Shown: positions 23,081-34,311 of the stretch, piece after piece | Numbering within the stretch: the stretch's first letter is position 1 | Layout of the letters: each line of letters starts with the position of its first letter | From: Sisyra terminalis | Lineage: Eukaryota > Arthropoda > Insecta > Neuroptera > Sisyridae | DNA length: 64,000 bases | Reading direction: 5' to 3' | Assembly: GCA_958496175.1 (NCBI GenBank) | Contig: OY292280.1 | Coordinates: 9,548,001-9,612,000 of the forward strand | Notes under the pieces: generated by a model | Seen by the model: only the letters and a program-made list of their open reading frames with translations | Database searches by the model: none | What the model was told of the DNA's origin: nothing | Translations under genes and position numbers: made by a program

Positions 23081-23339
23081 CATATCTTTGTAATAGCTAT
23101 TTAATAAATAAAAATGATTCTGTTAGAAAAATCTGTTACATTTCGATTCTTAGACAAAAATACGCATATCTTTTCTATCCCCCAGAAAATATTTATTCTG
23201 ATAAATAAATATCATTTTCGAGAAATGAAAATACCATAGATATGTAGCATAGAGTGCTTTTATAGTGGCTCATCATTGATCATGCATTTAACATGGAATG
23301 TGTATCTCTTCACTGCTTGGTTTTTGGTTAAATATCCCG

Positions 23340-23790
23340 CGTGGTTGAGTTATTCTATCCAGCGTCAATTTTCCTTGGTCAGGTACTTTAAATTGGTTCG
23401 TTTATAAGTCCTTGATATCAATTCATCTATTTCTTTTATTCTTGGAACCTTCCAATTTGCCTTCTTTAATATAAACCATGTTTATGAATCTTTTGCCTCT
23501 AACAATGTGTCCCATCCAAATAACTTTTGTTTTTATAACCAAATCGATGTTAATTAATTATTTGTTCAATTTTTTCAATACTTTCTCGATTATGAATCGA
23601 TCCATTCCTGTAATTTTCCATTTTTCTCCAACATCACATCGCCAAATTTCACAGATCTCCAAATACTTCCTTTTTTGTTATCGTAGAATCCAGAATTCCG
23701 ATTTATATAATACTAAACTTGGCATAGCGTACTTTAACAATTGCTCCTGGAATTCAAGTTCTGAATTTCCACTTAAGACTTAACACATCA
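23340..23790 (-). pseudogene. Dead LINE, ORF2 C-terminal region, minus strand
   Basis: The minus strand reads MPSLVLYKSEFWILR, KRKYLEICEIWRCDVGEKW, KITGMDRFIIEKVLKKLNK, then VIWMGHIVRGKRFINM, with several stops. It is the same family as 19784-21500, in the opposite orientation. Confidence 0.6.
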
Positions 23791-24560
23791 TACGAGGAGA
23801 AAGATACAGAATACTTCAGAATGTTATCCGGGAAAAAATAATAGGAAAATATTCTGGCATTGAACCTCAGATATTGGTATAGTGGTGCTTTTTAAAGCTG
23901 TGGTCCACATAATTGTCCGAGAATTGAGATGGATTCCTCTAAAGAAGTGGTGATATTTCCAAAATATTTTAACTAGATCAGTTTTCCTAATTGAAGTTTC
24001 TTCTCGTTGATTTGAAGTTGGGTTTCTTCGATATCCCACTTTTGACTTGTTTTTAGATCCACTTCAGCAAATGTTTCCAACAATAGTTGAACTATTGTTG
24101 GAAACAAGAGAGGAAGATTGCTTGGCAATCGAAATAAGTATCTGGGCAATACGTCACGAATATTTTTGTTTGAACTTCTGTTCAAATTTATGTTAATGGT
24201 ATGATTTTTATATATTATTATATTAAATTATACTACATAAATTGGACCGCAATATATCCTATATATTGTATACACAGAGGAGAAAGATGTCAAATACTCC
24301 AGAACATAATCCAAAGAAAAGTAGTTGGCAAGCGGAGTATAGGAAGAAAAAGAAGAATATTCTACTTAAGTGATAATTTTTAGACCAAATTGTCAAAAAT
24401 TGAGTAGGAACCCTAAAAAGATGAAATGGTAGTAGATGACATATTTTAGTTGAGTTTTCTTCACGTTGATTTGAAATTGGGTTTTTTCGATATCCCACTT
24501 TTGACTTGATTTTCGATCCACTTGATAAATGTTTCCAACAATAGTTGAACGATCTCACAT
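23784..24560 (+). pseudogene. Two tandem LINE tail fragments separated by a hammerhead repeat
   Basis: At 23784 and again at 24279 the plus strand reads RGERYRILQNVIREKIIGK and RGERCQILQNIIQRKVVGK, the segment that follows LGHI-RG in this LINE family. Both are followed by a shared ~110-bp block (GTTGATTTGAA to TTTCCAACAATAGTTGAAC at 24010-24090 and 24460-24551). At 24073-24105 the first copy ends in a perfect palindrome (GTTTCCAACAATAGTT around one G). The hammerhead repeat 24108-24278 lies between them. Confidence 0.5.
24108..24278 (+). mobile_element. Penelope-like hammerhead repeat
   Basis: AGAGGAAGATTGCTTGGCAA then TCGAAATAAGTATCTGGGC and the complete tail to GTATACACAG. The CTGA of the core is lost to AGA, so this copy cannot fold a canonical core. 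Confidence 0.6.
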
Positions 24561-24824
24561 AATCTAAAATACCTGTTCCATTTTTGCTAGAAGTTCCAAA
24601 ATGGTTTGTTAAATTTTAAATTTAGTTTATAAAGTCTCCTCATGCTTCCCAAGTTTATTTTGATAACCATTTCGCTGATATAAGTTAAACAGAATGAAGA
24701 TAATCAGAATCCTTGATGTACTCCTTTTCTATTCTGGGCGCATTTGGTATCTTCTTCATGTGTAATTATCTAAATTTTCTGATCTATAAACTAATTGGAG
24801 ATAAAAATTGGAGCCATTTACTCT

Positions 24825-25660
24825 AGGATTCCCATTTTTCGAAGGACTTAAGTTTTTTCCATTTTACTCAATCAATTTCCTGATCCCCTCTCAGCACTCT
24901 TCCTGAGGAAACCCTAATTTTCCTTTTTTAAAACCAAGTTGCTTTTTTGCATCTAATATTTTGGACGAAACCTTTTGCAAAATGGGGAAGCTACTTTAGA
25001 GCTACTTTTGGAAGATTCAAAAAGTTTAAAAGCCACTTTATTACGAAGAAAATATCCTTTTCAAAGATAATGTTCGAACTTTCCATTTGTTATATTTGTT
25101 ATTTAAAACAAAAGCCTATTTCTCCAGGATTCCCATTTTTCGAAGGACTTAAGTTTTTTCCAGTTTACTCAATCAATTTCCTGATCCCCTCTCAGCACTC
25201 TTCCTGAGGAAACCCTAATTTTCCTTTTCTAAAATTCCTGTTCTAAATATTCGAAGAGAATGTTCGAACTTTCCATTTGTTATTTAAAACAAAAGCCTAT
25301 TTCTCCAGGATTCCCATTTTTCGAAGGACTTAAGTTTTTTCCAGTTTACTCAATCAATTTCCTGATCCCCTCTCAGCACTCTTCCTGAGGAAACCCTAAT
25401 TTTCCTTTTCTAAAACTCCTTTTCTAAATTTTCGAAGAGAATGTTCGAACTTCCCATTTGTTATTTAAAACAAAAACCTATTTCTCCAGGATTCCCATTT
25501 TTCGAAGGACTTAAGCTTTTTCCAGTTTACTCAATCAATTTCCTGATCCCCTCTCAGCACTCTTCCTGAGGAAACCTTAATTTTCCTTTTCTAAATTTTC
25601 GAAGAGAATGTTCGAACTTTCCATTTGTTATATTTGTTATTTAAAACAAAAGCCTATTTA
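24825..25660 (+). repeat. Four-copy ~181-bp tandem array
   Basis: AGGATTCCCATTTTTCGAAG starts at 24825, 25126, 25307 and 25488, each followed by CTCAATCAATTTCCTGATCC, CTCAGCACTCTTCCTGAGGA, AATGTTCGAACTTTCCATTT and ATTTAAAACAAAAGCCTATT. Spacing is 301, 181 and 181 bp; the first unit carries ~120 bp extra. The short frames that cross it are periodic by-products. Confidence 0.9.
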
Positions 25661-28376
25661 TAAATATTTATAAAAAATAGATTGTTCTATTTCGGGAACA
25701 TTCTACCCTAATATTTTTGTCTTTTTTTTTCTTTTGGAATTTCCACAGGTAATCTTTCAAACACAGATAGAAATCTTTCCCCAAGATTATGGTCACGAAA
25801 AATAGTGTTAAACTATTATAAATATTTTCATCCCTTAAAATGAATCTTTTTATTTGAATAGATAACAAAAAGAAAGTGGAGATATAAGTGATTTTCGTTT
25901 AGTTCGTAATTGAAAAACCCTTTTTGTTCGTAATGAAATTATAGAAAATTTTTCATCCCTTAACTCATGACAATAATCGCTTTCATTAATTTAATGTTTA
26001 TTTAGAATGAAGCAATTTGATTAGGACTACAAAACGATCTAATATGATAGATAATATAAATCACGGGGTTGATAAATCGTCATCAGTTAAGTATAAAAGA
26101 ACATGAGGAGTTGGGGGGAAATATTAGTATTAGTAGCTGGAAGAGCAGTGGTGGCGTTAAGAGTAGCAGTAGCGCCCCTTAAAACGCATTGATTAAATGA
26201 AGTATCATATAGAAGTTAACTCTGTGATCTATGTACCCTCTCTACTGGGCATCAGCTTGAACGGGGCCTCAATCATCCCCTACGTCGTTGTCTACATAAT
26301 TTTTTCGACTAAAAGCCTTTCCAATATAACATGTTAAAATAGGGGTGACTAATTCGATTTGCACCCCATTTTACAAGCGCGTATTGAGTGCACATGAAAT
26401 GCATTGAAATGCGGAGGAGAGCAAGCGCAATAGTTTCGATGATGGGATGAACAGAAACAGCGCACAAGTGACTTCTTGACGACAACGAATAAGGGATGCA
26501 TTGAGGGGATGAAAACGGGATAAATGTACAAAATGGCCCGGGTATTATTTACATTTATCCTAATATAATATTTCAATCACTTCACAAATTAGATTAGGGA
26601 TTTTTTTCCCTTAGCGAATAGCACAAGTCAAGTCAAAACCGTTAAAAATAATTACCCCCCGATACGAAAAATTTCTCACAAATTTACGTTTTTTTTTTTG
26701 CGTTCTTCTTTTCATTTTTAATAAAATTATTTTAAACATTCCCCGAGGACATTTATTTACGGACCAACAAATCGGGGAGCTTTTAATATCCCTTATTAAA
26801 TTAAAATTTTTCCGCGCACGCCCGGGACAATAATCGTTGGAAAAATTTCATTTTCCACACATAAACCGGCGGTGCGAAGGGACGTTTTTATGTCCTCCGG
26901 TGTCTTCTACTTTTTTATGCAGATAGTTGGGCATAATTAAGAATATTTGCATTTACCGGCGATTATTAAGGAAAATATTATCATTTTTTGCTAACGCCAT
27001 CATCAACCCTCTGTGTAATTAGACTAATTCTACACGGTTTTTCAGATTTAATTACAAATTGCTCAATAATTAAATTCAACGTCCATACCTGAGAGAATAA
27101 TTAGGGGAGAAAGGAAAACATCATCCCTTATACGTATTTCTTCATTTTCCAACATTTCTTGCTCCAAAAAAGCTATTAAACGAGGAAAAAAGTAAACCTT
27201 CCAATTTAGCACCCCGCGTGGTTGAATTTTTCCTTTCACTCCTACCTATCTCAGACAAGATTCCTAAAATCAGAATTTTCCATTATTCAATTTAATAACT
27301 TCAGGATTTCAATCCGACTTCTTCCTTTTTTATTGGAACCTTCGATCTAAAACCCCAATTAAGCATCACTTCTAAGACCTCAAGTAAGAACAAGCCTGGC
27401 ATCACAAAAGTTTGCAAAATCTTTCGGAAGATACAAGTCACCCTTATTTCTTCTACGTAGGCTTACAAGTAACCCAATCTACGATACCTTTTAACCAAGT
27501 GACCCTAAGTAACTTCGATTAAAAACTTTAAGAAAAAAAAATAACTAAATTTTTCTCCCCAGATACTAAAAATGGCGGCATATTAAAACTTACGTAAACA
27601 ATGAAACTCTCGAAGGCAAAATCTTAGAGAAGATAAGTTTCAAACCTCTTTAGATACTTCCTTTCTCGGTTTTTTAGCGTCCCGATTTCCAACTTATATT
27701 ATCCCTAACCCACATATCATTTGAGCAATTCCTGTCGAATTTGAACAAAATTTTCCCCATAGTAAAACGATATTTATTTTTACAAATGGATTTTCCATCG
27801 TTGATAATTTGATTCCTAAAATATTGGGTCCCATTTTCTTGTAGTATGTTCTTCATAGTTTCGATTTTCTTTAGACTTTCCTGTACTTATTTTCATCCTA
27901 TAGGTTTTTCCGACGATAATCAAACATTCTAACACAGTATTTTCCAAACTATGGGTCACGAATGAATATTGAGTGGGTCCTAACGGGGGATTCGCCACTT
28001 TATAAAGCAATATTAAACTTGATATTTCCAATAACATTACCAATATTTATATCCTCTTTTCCCTAAAACTGCTAAAGAATTGGGTTTCAAGAATGCAAAT
28101 TTTCTTCGATGCGTCGGAGCATAGTCAAATTTGGGAACCACTGATCTAACATAATTTATTATTTTCTGTTTTAATCAACAATACCCAGTCGTCAGCGTTT
28201 TTGATAACTTTGGCCAATCGTTCATTTGTTTGATGAATCAAATACCTTTCCGTTTCACTTCTACAGTATCCAGTATGAATTATTTATTATTGGTAAAGGG
28301 TATTTTAGGAGTATTAAGCCAATAAGTTTAAAATTCTTAATAAAAGTAGAAGAGAAGTCAAAGGAAGGATGGAAAA
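25661..28376. other. Longest low-repeat intergenic stretch
   Basis: No mobile element is recognised in 2.7 kb. 26100-27060 is GC-richer, with ACCGGCGGTGCGAAGGGAC near 26866 forming an imperfect hairpin with GTCCTCCGGT, and several TAATTA-type homeodomain strings and TTTTTATG motifs. No coding exon is found; 28080-28376 is plain AT-rich sequence. A candidate cis-regulatory domain by inference. Confidence 0.35.
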
Positions 28377-29403
28377 CTGAACAGTAGACTGATTCTAAAA
28401 AAATGTTGATTTTTTTTCTTAATTATATCGAAAATATTGTTGGGAATGACAAAAAAAAATCCTGTGAAAGTTTAAGCTCTTAATATTAATATTAAGAGGT
28501 GCCGCATCGCAAATTTCGATTTTCCATTTAAATAACATGGGATCAATATTCTCTTGCACTTTAGAATTTTATAGCTCACGTTGGTGACAATATTTCGGAA
28601 TGACCAAGGTATATTCTTGTAGAAAACTGAACGATCTATAAAAAAGGTCTTGTACAAGTTTTTGATATATTTATTTCTTCAAAAGTTATTCGAGGTCAAA
28701 GTTGAACTAAAGAGAAATTTTAATATTTTTTCAATTTTTTGACGCAACCATCAATTTTATGAGAAAATTTTATAGGATATTTTTTGTAGAACAGTTTTTT
28801 TCTTATAACTTATCACTATAAAAGTTTTTGATATTTTTCACAGGTCTAAGTTATTTGGATTAAACTGAAAATTCCCTGAATTATTATATTTTTAACATAA
28901 AAATTTTTTTTTTATTTTCATTAAATAATTTAGGACCTGTGAAAAGTATCAAAAACTTTAATAGAGATAAGTTATAAGAAAAAAACAGTTCTACAAAAAA
29001 TATCCTATAAAATTTTCTCATAAAATTGATGGTTGCGTCAAAAAATTGAAAAAATATTAAAATTTCTCTTTAGTTCAACTTTGACCTCGAATAACTTTTG
29101 AAGAAATAAATATATCAAAAACTTGTACAAGACTTTTTTTATAGATCGTTCAGTTTTCTACAAGAATATACCTTGGTCATTCCGAAATATTGTCACCAAC
29201 GTGAGCTATAAAATTCTAAAGTGCAAGAGAATATTGTTCCCATGTTATTTAAATGGAAAATCGAAATTTGCGATGCGGCACCTCTTAATATTAATATTAA
29301 GAGCTTAAACTTTCACAGGATTTTTTTTTGTCATTCCCAACAATATTTTCGATATAATTAAGAAAAAAAATCAACATTTTTTTTGAATCAGTCTACTGTA
29401 CAG
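28377..29403. mobile_element. Foldback element FB-2, hAT-like, with 8-bp target duplication
   Basis: Element 28385-29395 (1011 bp) starts TAGACTGATTC and ends GAATCAGTCTA, flanked by CTGAACAG / CTGTACAG (7 of 8 match). Arms of about 465 bp are nearly identical in inverted orientation around an ~80-bp spacer; the same 61-residue non-protein frame appears once on each strand as a result. Internal blocks CTCTTAAT (28478) and CTATAAAAAAGGT (28636) lie where the other foldback families have theirs. Confidence 0.85.
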
Positions 29404-29572
29404 CTATTAGAAATGTATCAAAAAGAATTTCATTGAATCCGATTGCATTTTCCTTGAATTGCTTCGAACTCGACAGGTGAACCATCTACCTGGCATCATT
29501 TCAGGGTACTCCACTTCCCCATCCCTATATCAATAAATAACCGAAAGTCGACAACAATCGTGGGCATCCGCT

Positions 29573-29790
29573 TCATTCACCAAAAAATCGCTTTTCGACA
29601 TTAATTCCGTTTCCTTCTTTCTGTTTCCATTCACCGAAAGTCACAAAGTCCAGTTGATCATCTGCATTTAAGCGGATAATGAAGTCAACGATGTCCATGA
29701 TGAAGGCATTTATGACCCCAACAATAAGCCGACCCAAAATCCCTGGCACAAAAGCCGATTCATCCTTGTCTTGACACAATTTCAAAAGAC
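29573..29790 (-). CDS. Unrecognised terminal-exon candidate
   Basis: On the minus strand an acceptor (GATATTTCCAG, AG at 29792-29791) leads into an open frame of 71 codons to TGA at 29575-29573. It reads KLCQDKDESAFVPGILGRLI, a hydrophobic helix-like stretch VGVINAFIMDIVDFIIRL, then acidic NADDQLDFVTFGEW and ends EKRFFGE. The composition (one Cys, amphipathic/hydrophobic segment, acidic tail) looks protein-like and unlike the transposons nearby. I do not recognise the family and see no convincing upstream exon in the 7 kb before it, nor a good poly(A) signal after it. It could be the last exon of a real gene, or a pseudogene. Confidence 0.35.
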
Positions 29791-30575
29791 CTGGAAATAT
29801 CAGTTAAATAGACTAAAAGACGTAGTCTTTTTTTTTCAACGTATTTCACACCCTTATGCCACATCATCCCTCATCCCTCTTCGGCATCGACTAGTCTTCT
29901 AGGTCTCCGTGACAATGGATAAAGTTTATGTTGAAATATGGCTAATAATTGAATTAAGTAATTTTTCGGTTTGGCCTGATTGAGGGGGGAAAGTCTCACC
30001 CCGGATCACAAAAGATCGTTTCATTCATAAAGTGAGCACAGAAAAATACTTTCAATGCCGAAAACTATTTAGTGTTTACAAATGAAAGGAATGCTAATTT
30101 AATAGCCCAATACACATCCATTTCTACCTTTCTTCTATTTGTCCGATTTTTTCGGGGTTCTTTCGACAGGCCTTTTTTTGGGATAATTTATTGTTAATAA
30201 GTGAACTTCCGCTTTATTTCACCTACTCGTTTCGTTCGGAATTTTATGACAGGATATTCAATAGTGTTAAATTTTTCATATTTTTCAAAGACCGGAAAGG
30301 ATAGGCAAAAGACTCCGAAACGATAATGGACAAGCAAAGAAACAAATTTCAATGGATTTTTGTTTTGATTAAAAAATATCAAGGAATTTCAATGAAATTT
30401 TAACACCATATTGATTCCAAAATTTCCAAAATTATCATCCAAGCACGGAGAACTGCTACTGTCATATTTGATTCCAAAATTAGGGATCATTTCTTCAAAA
30501 AACAACTCCAAACAATAAAAATGTAACAAATCCCTAAATATTTGGTAATTAACAAATAACTAAAATTCTAAACTA
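29791..30575. other. Low-repeat intergenic, nothing recognised
   Basis: Moderately GC-rich to about 30180, then AT-rich. No motif is placed. Confidence 0.4.
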
Positions 30576-31552
30576 ATGTACACTAGGGTGGGTCAAAAAA
30601 ATCGATTATTTTTTTTTACAAGTGACACGGAAAAATTGGTTGCTAGACACCTTAAAAAAATTCTCACCAAGTATGAACTCTTAATTTTAATAGGAAGATC
30701 CTCCGCATCGCAATTTTGTATTTTTTTCTCAGTCCAATAGAAAAAAATTCATACCTCATCATTTATCGATTGTACAGAAAAATGTTCTGAAAGAATTTTT
30801 TAGGAAATTTAATGCTCTACAAAAAAGGTATTTTATATTTTTTCCGCAAGCCTCACCATTTGAAAGATATTATGGTTTTAATTTTGATTATTTTAAGACA
30901 AATTTCATTTTTGTTTATGAATTATATAACTCGACAATAAATGACTCTTTTACAATGCGCAATACAAATTTTTGTTGGAAATTAACTGTTCTATAAAAAT
31001 GGTTTCTTATATTTTGGCGATTAAATTAACCGTTCAAAAGATATTCATCATCAAACTTTCATGTGTACGGATTTTAAAAGTTTTTGATGAGATATTCGAA
31101 AAATTTCAATTTAATTTATAATTTTTGAGAAAATTTACACGAATTTTAGTTTTTATCAACTGAGAAACTTCAAAATATTTTTTAAGTTTTTTTTTATACT
31201 GAAATATATCATAATATATGTATAATGAAAACTTTACTTTTTTTATTAATAAATATTTAACTAAACGATAAATAATGTACAATTTATTTTTTTAAATGGA
31301 GACAAATATACTTAAGCAAAAAAAAAAAACATAAAAAATATGATATTTTGAAGTTTCTTAGTTGATAAAAACTAAAATTCGTGTAAATTTTCTCAAAAAT
31401 TATAAATTAAATTGAAATTTTTCGAATATTTCATCAAAAACTTTTAAAATCCGTACACGTGAAAGTTTGATGATGAATATCTTTTGAACGGTTAATTTAA
31501 TCGCCAAAATATAAGAAACCATTTTTATAGAACAGTTAATTTCCAACAAAAA
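30576..31552. mobile_element. Truncated copy of foldback FB-1
   Basis: Left end TAGGGTGGGTC at 30584, preceded by ATGTACAC. The left arm, spacer and first ~200 bp of the right arm follow 810-1760 closely, then the copy stops abruptly at 31552, where RNase H sequence begins. The missing ~400 bp of right arm is not seen elsewhere nearby, and no right-hand duplication exists. Confidence 0.85.
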
Positions 31553-32120
31553 TCTCCTGCATAGTTGTTGCAGAATTTTATTTGCTCATTCTGAGTCCAT
31601 TCGGCTATTCGATTCAGTGTTATGCACTTGGGTAGGCCTATAGCCGGCTCTGGACCTATAAATGACATTCTTGAATCCACCTTTGCGAGTACGTCTACCT
31701 CCTTATTGCTTCTGATACCAGGGTGCCCCGGTACCCAAGCAAGTGTAACCTTGTTATATGTCGTCAGTTGGGTGAGAAGTGATTTACATTCCCAGACCAA
31801 CTTAGAGCTAGTATAGTAAGATTCGATCACTTTAATTGCGGCTTGGATGTCTGAGAAGATTCTTATGGTTTTATTGTGATAATTCCTTCTCATGTTTTCT
31901 TGAAGACAGATGGTTATGGAATAGACTTCTGCTTGGAATACTCTGGGAATTTTGCCCAGGTCTACAAATATTCGTTTTCTGGGATTTGCCCCCCATATTC
32001 CAGCGCCTACACCATCATTTGTCTTTGATCCATTAGTGAACCATATTATGTTACTGGATTTATTTTGTTTTTCTTCTGTGAATCGTCTTTTTGACTTATC
32101 TCGATCTCGAAAGACATTTC
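31553..32120 (-). pseudogene. RNase H domain of a jockey-type LINE, broken
   Basis: The minus strand reads SNIIWFTNGSKTNDGVGAGI, then GKIPRVFQAEVYSITICLQE, IRIFSDIQAAIKVIE and VTLAWVPGHPGIRSNKEVDV in order, one continuous frame. These are the RNase H beta-strands and the catalytic positions: the first Asp (TDGS in active enzymes) is Asn here, while Glu in AEVYS, Asp in FSD and the final NKEVD are kept. The C-terminus is cut off at the junction with the foldback copy at 31552. No TSD or poly(A) is visible at the junction. Confidence 0.8.
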
Positions 32121-33025
32121 AAAACTAAATTTGGTTTTCATGTAGTCTTGTATCATCCGGAAGTTCGGAAACCATTCCCTATTTTTCTTTCTTATGAAAG
32201 AAATTTAAAGTTTTAAATATAAATGGGACCAACTTCAATGTATATTTTATTCAATTTAAAAAATCCGGATATTTCCGGTCCGATATATGAAAAATCGGAC
32301 TAGGATCCTCCAATTTTCCGTACATTATAAAAGACCGAATACTAACGAAAATAATTCAAGTACTCGATTGTTTCAAATATAAAGCTACCGTTTATTATTT
32401 TGTGGAAATCTGGATATTAGATTATTTAATTAATACTTTACCGATAGAGTAACGAAGAACTTAAAGAATGTTTTAGTAACTCATTTTTTTTTTTTGGTAT
32501 CATTATAAGCGTTGTTCTTTTGTTTAAAGAAAATATCTGAAACAAATGATGGATGAAAATGACAAATGCAACAATATGGAAGCTAATTTTAATTTATTTT
32601 TATATAATGTTCTTACAATACACATTCTTTTTTTTTATTAATTTTAATTATAAAATGTAAAAGAAAGACAGACACTGATCAAATACTCTACAAGAACAGT
32701 GTGTGTATGAGTGTTTGGGAAAAGCTCTGGAAAATATATTTTCCTCTTACGGTTAATCTCTGCAACATTCATACATACATATACTCGCATACTTATTTTT
32801 TATTCATAGTAGGTAGTTTTAGTTAATGTTCTCAATGTACACACCCACAGTAGATTTACAATATAGCGACAATTTTCCAATGCATTTCGGGGGGAGGGGG
32901 AGGGAGAAAAATTGGAAATTTACGGAAACAGTAAAAAGGTAAGTAACGGAAATTTTTCTTCATTTTAATATAAATATCAGCGAATTTTTGTCATGAAACT
33001 AGCAAATGATATATTGCAACTGTTT
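32121..33025. other. Intergenic; one G-rich tract
   Basis: Mostly AT-rich. 32889-32906 is a purine tract with four runs of three or more G (GGGGGGAGGGGGAGGG), able in principle to form a G-quadruplex. Nothing else is recognised. Confidence 0.4.
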
Positions 33026-34311
33026 TTAAGGGGTTACACCACTTGGCGATCGGAAAAGTTTTTAGACTCTTTAGGAAGACATTTAATAAGTCAAGATATT
33101 TTTATTTTATGCACATACATAGCATTTTAGTAACCAATTCTGAAAATTGAAAAACAAAATGGCGGAATTATGAGCTTTGTTGTAAAAATCCAAAAGCATT
33201 TTCTTCTGGAAAGAATTTCTTTAAGCACATACCTCCGATTGCTTTCAAAGTAATTCGATAGACTTCCTAAGTTAAGTCAAATGATCCGAAAATTCTTTGC
33301 GCATGCTCACCTAACAATTTTCTCTAATAACTCATGTACCACTCAGAATCCTTGCATCCAAGTAAACCTAAACTTCGAGGATAATGGCGGTACAAGTTAA
33401 TAGATAAGGTTTGAGTGAGCATGCGCAAAGATTCTCCACGTCACGTGATTAAGCTCATGGGATTATCGATAAAAGAAGTTTTCTTATAAAGCAATCGGAA
33501 AAGAAAGCTTCTTTTATTTAGAAGAATAATAGATAAACTGTAACCAAGAAAATTGTTTTTCAATATGATTTTGTGGAAATGGCAGCCATTTGAATAAATA
33601 TTTCAAATTTGAGTTCAAAAATGATCAAAAAGAGATTTTTTCTCGGTGACTTTGAACAGTCATACTGTGTAAACAATATATAAAATATATTGCGGTCCAA
33701 TTTATGTAGTATAATTTAATATAAAAATATGTAAAAATAATACCATAAACATAAATTTGAACCGAAATTCAAACAAAAATATTCGTGACGTATTGCCCAG
33801 ATACGTATTTCGATTGCCAAATAATCATCCTCAGTGCTAATCAAGTAGCTTTGTGAATCATCACAAAGAAGTTACGGAGTGATCTGTAATCAAACTACTT
33901 GATGAATACTGAGAGAATTGCTTGGCAATCGAAATACGTATCTGGGCAATACGTCACAAATATTTTTGTTTGAACTTCGGTTCAGATTTATGTTTATGGT
34001 ATGATTTTTATATATTATTTATTAAATTATACTACATAAATTGGACCGAAATATACCCTATATATTGTATACACAGTTCAAAAATGATACAATTATAAAG
34101 CAAAACACCGAATAAAAAAATGTCATAAAATCTTGAGAATATTGGAAAATATCGATGAAAATTATTTCAAGCAAATTAGTAAGTAAATTTTGGCTCATTG
34201 GTAATTGTTATAATTTTACTAATATGGGAAATTTTTGAACAATTGAACGCTTGAATTTCTCGAAAGTATTAAAATTTTTTTTGATTGTTTTTAGATGGTG
34301 TAACCCCTTAA
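33026..34311. mobile_element. TTAA-flanked inverted-repeat element
   Basis: Element 33030-34307 begins GGGGTTACACCA and ends TGGTGTAACCCC, with TTAA on both sides (33026-33029, 34308-34311). TTAA duplication is the piggyBac pattern, but the terminal bases are not typical of piggyBac, so the class is open. Inside, 33237-33500 is an old degenerate palindrome (CCGATTGCTTT and TTTGCGCATGCTCAC with inverted partners). A Penelope-like palindrome sits at 33626-34074. Confidence 0.6.
33612..34088. mobile_element. Head-to-head Penelope-like hammerhead palindrome with 14-bp target duplication
   Basis: Insert 33626-34074 is flanked by perfect AGTTCAAAAATGAT copies (33612-33625, 34075-34088). Left arm minus strand, right arm plus strand; each arm carries its own core (CTGAGGA...GAAATACGTATC on the left arm, CTGAGAGA...GAAATACGTATC on the right) and the tail ending in GTATACACAG. 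The two cores face outward from a ~70-bp centre. Long, variable duplications and inverted partial copies are known features of Penelope-like insertions. Confidence 0.75.

Noticed and set aside
24825..25660. CRISPR-like array (regular repeat and spacer)
   Set aside because: The full 181-bp unit repeats, including the supposed spacers; an animal tandem repeat.
28472..29308. Two near-identical 61-residue frames on opposite strands
   Set aside because: They are the same arm of foldback FB-2 read in its two orientations, not a gene pair.
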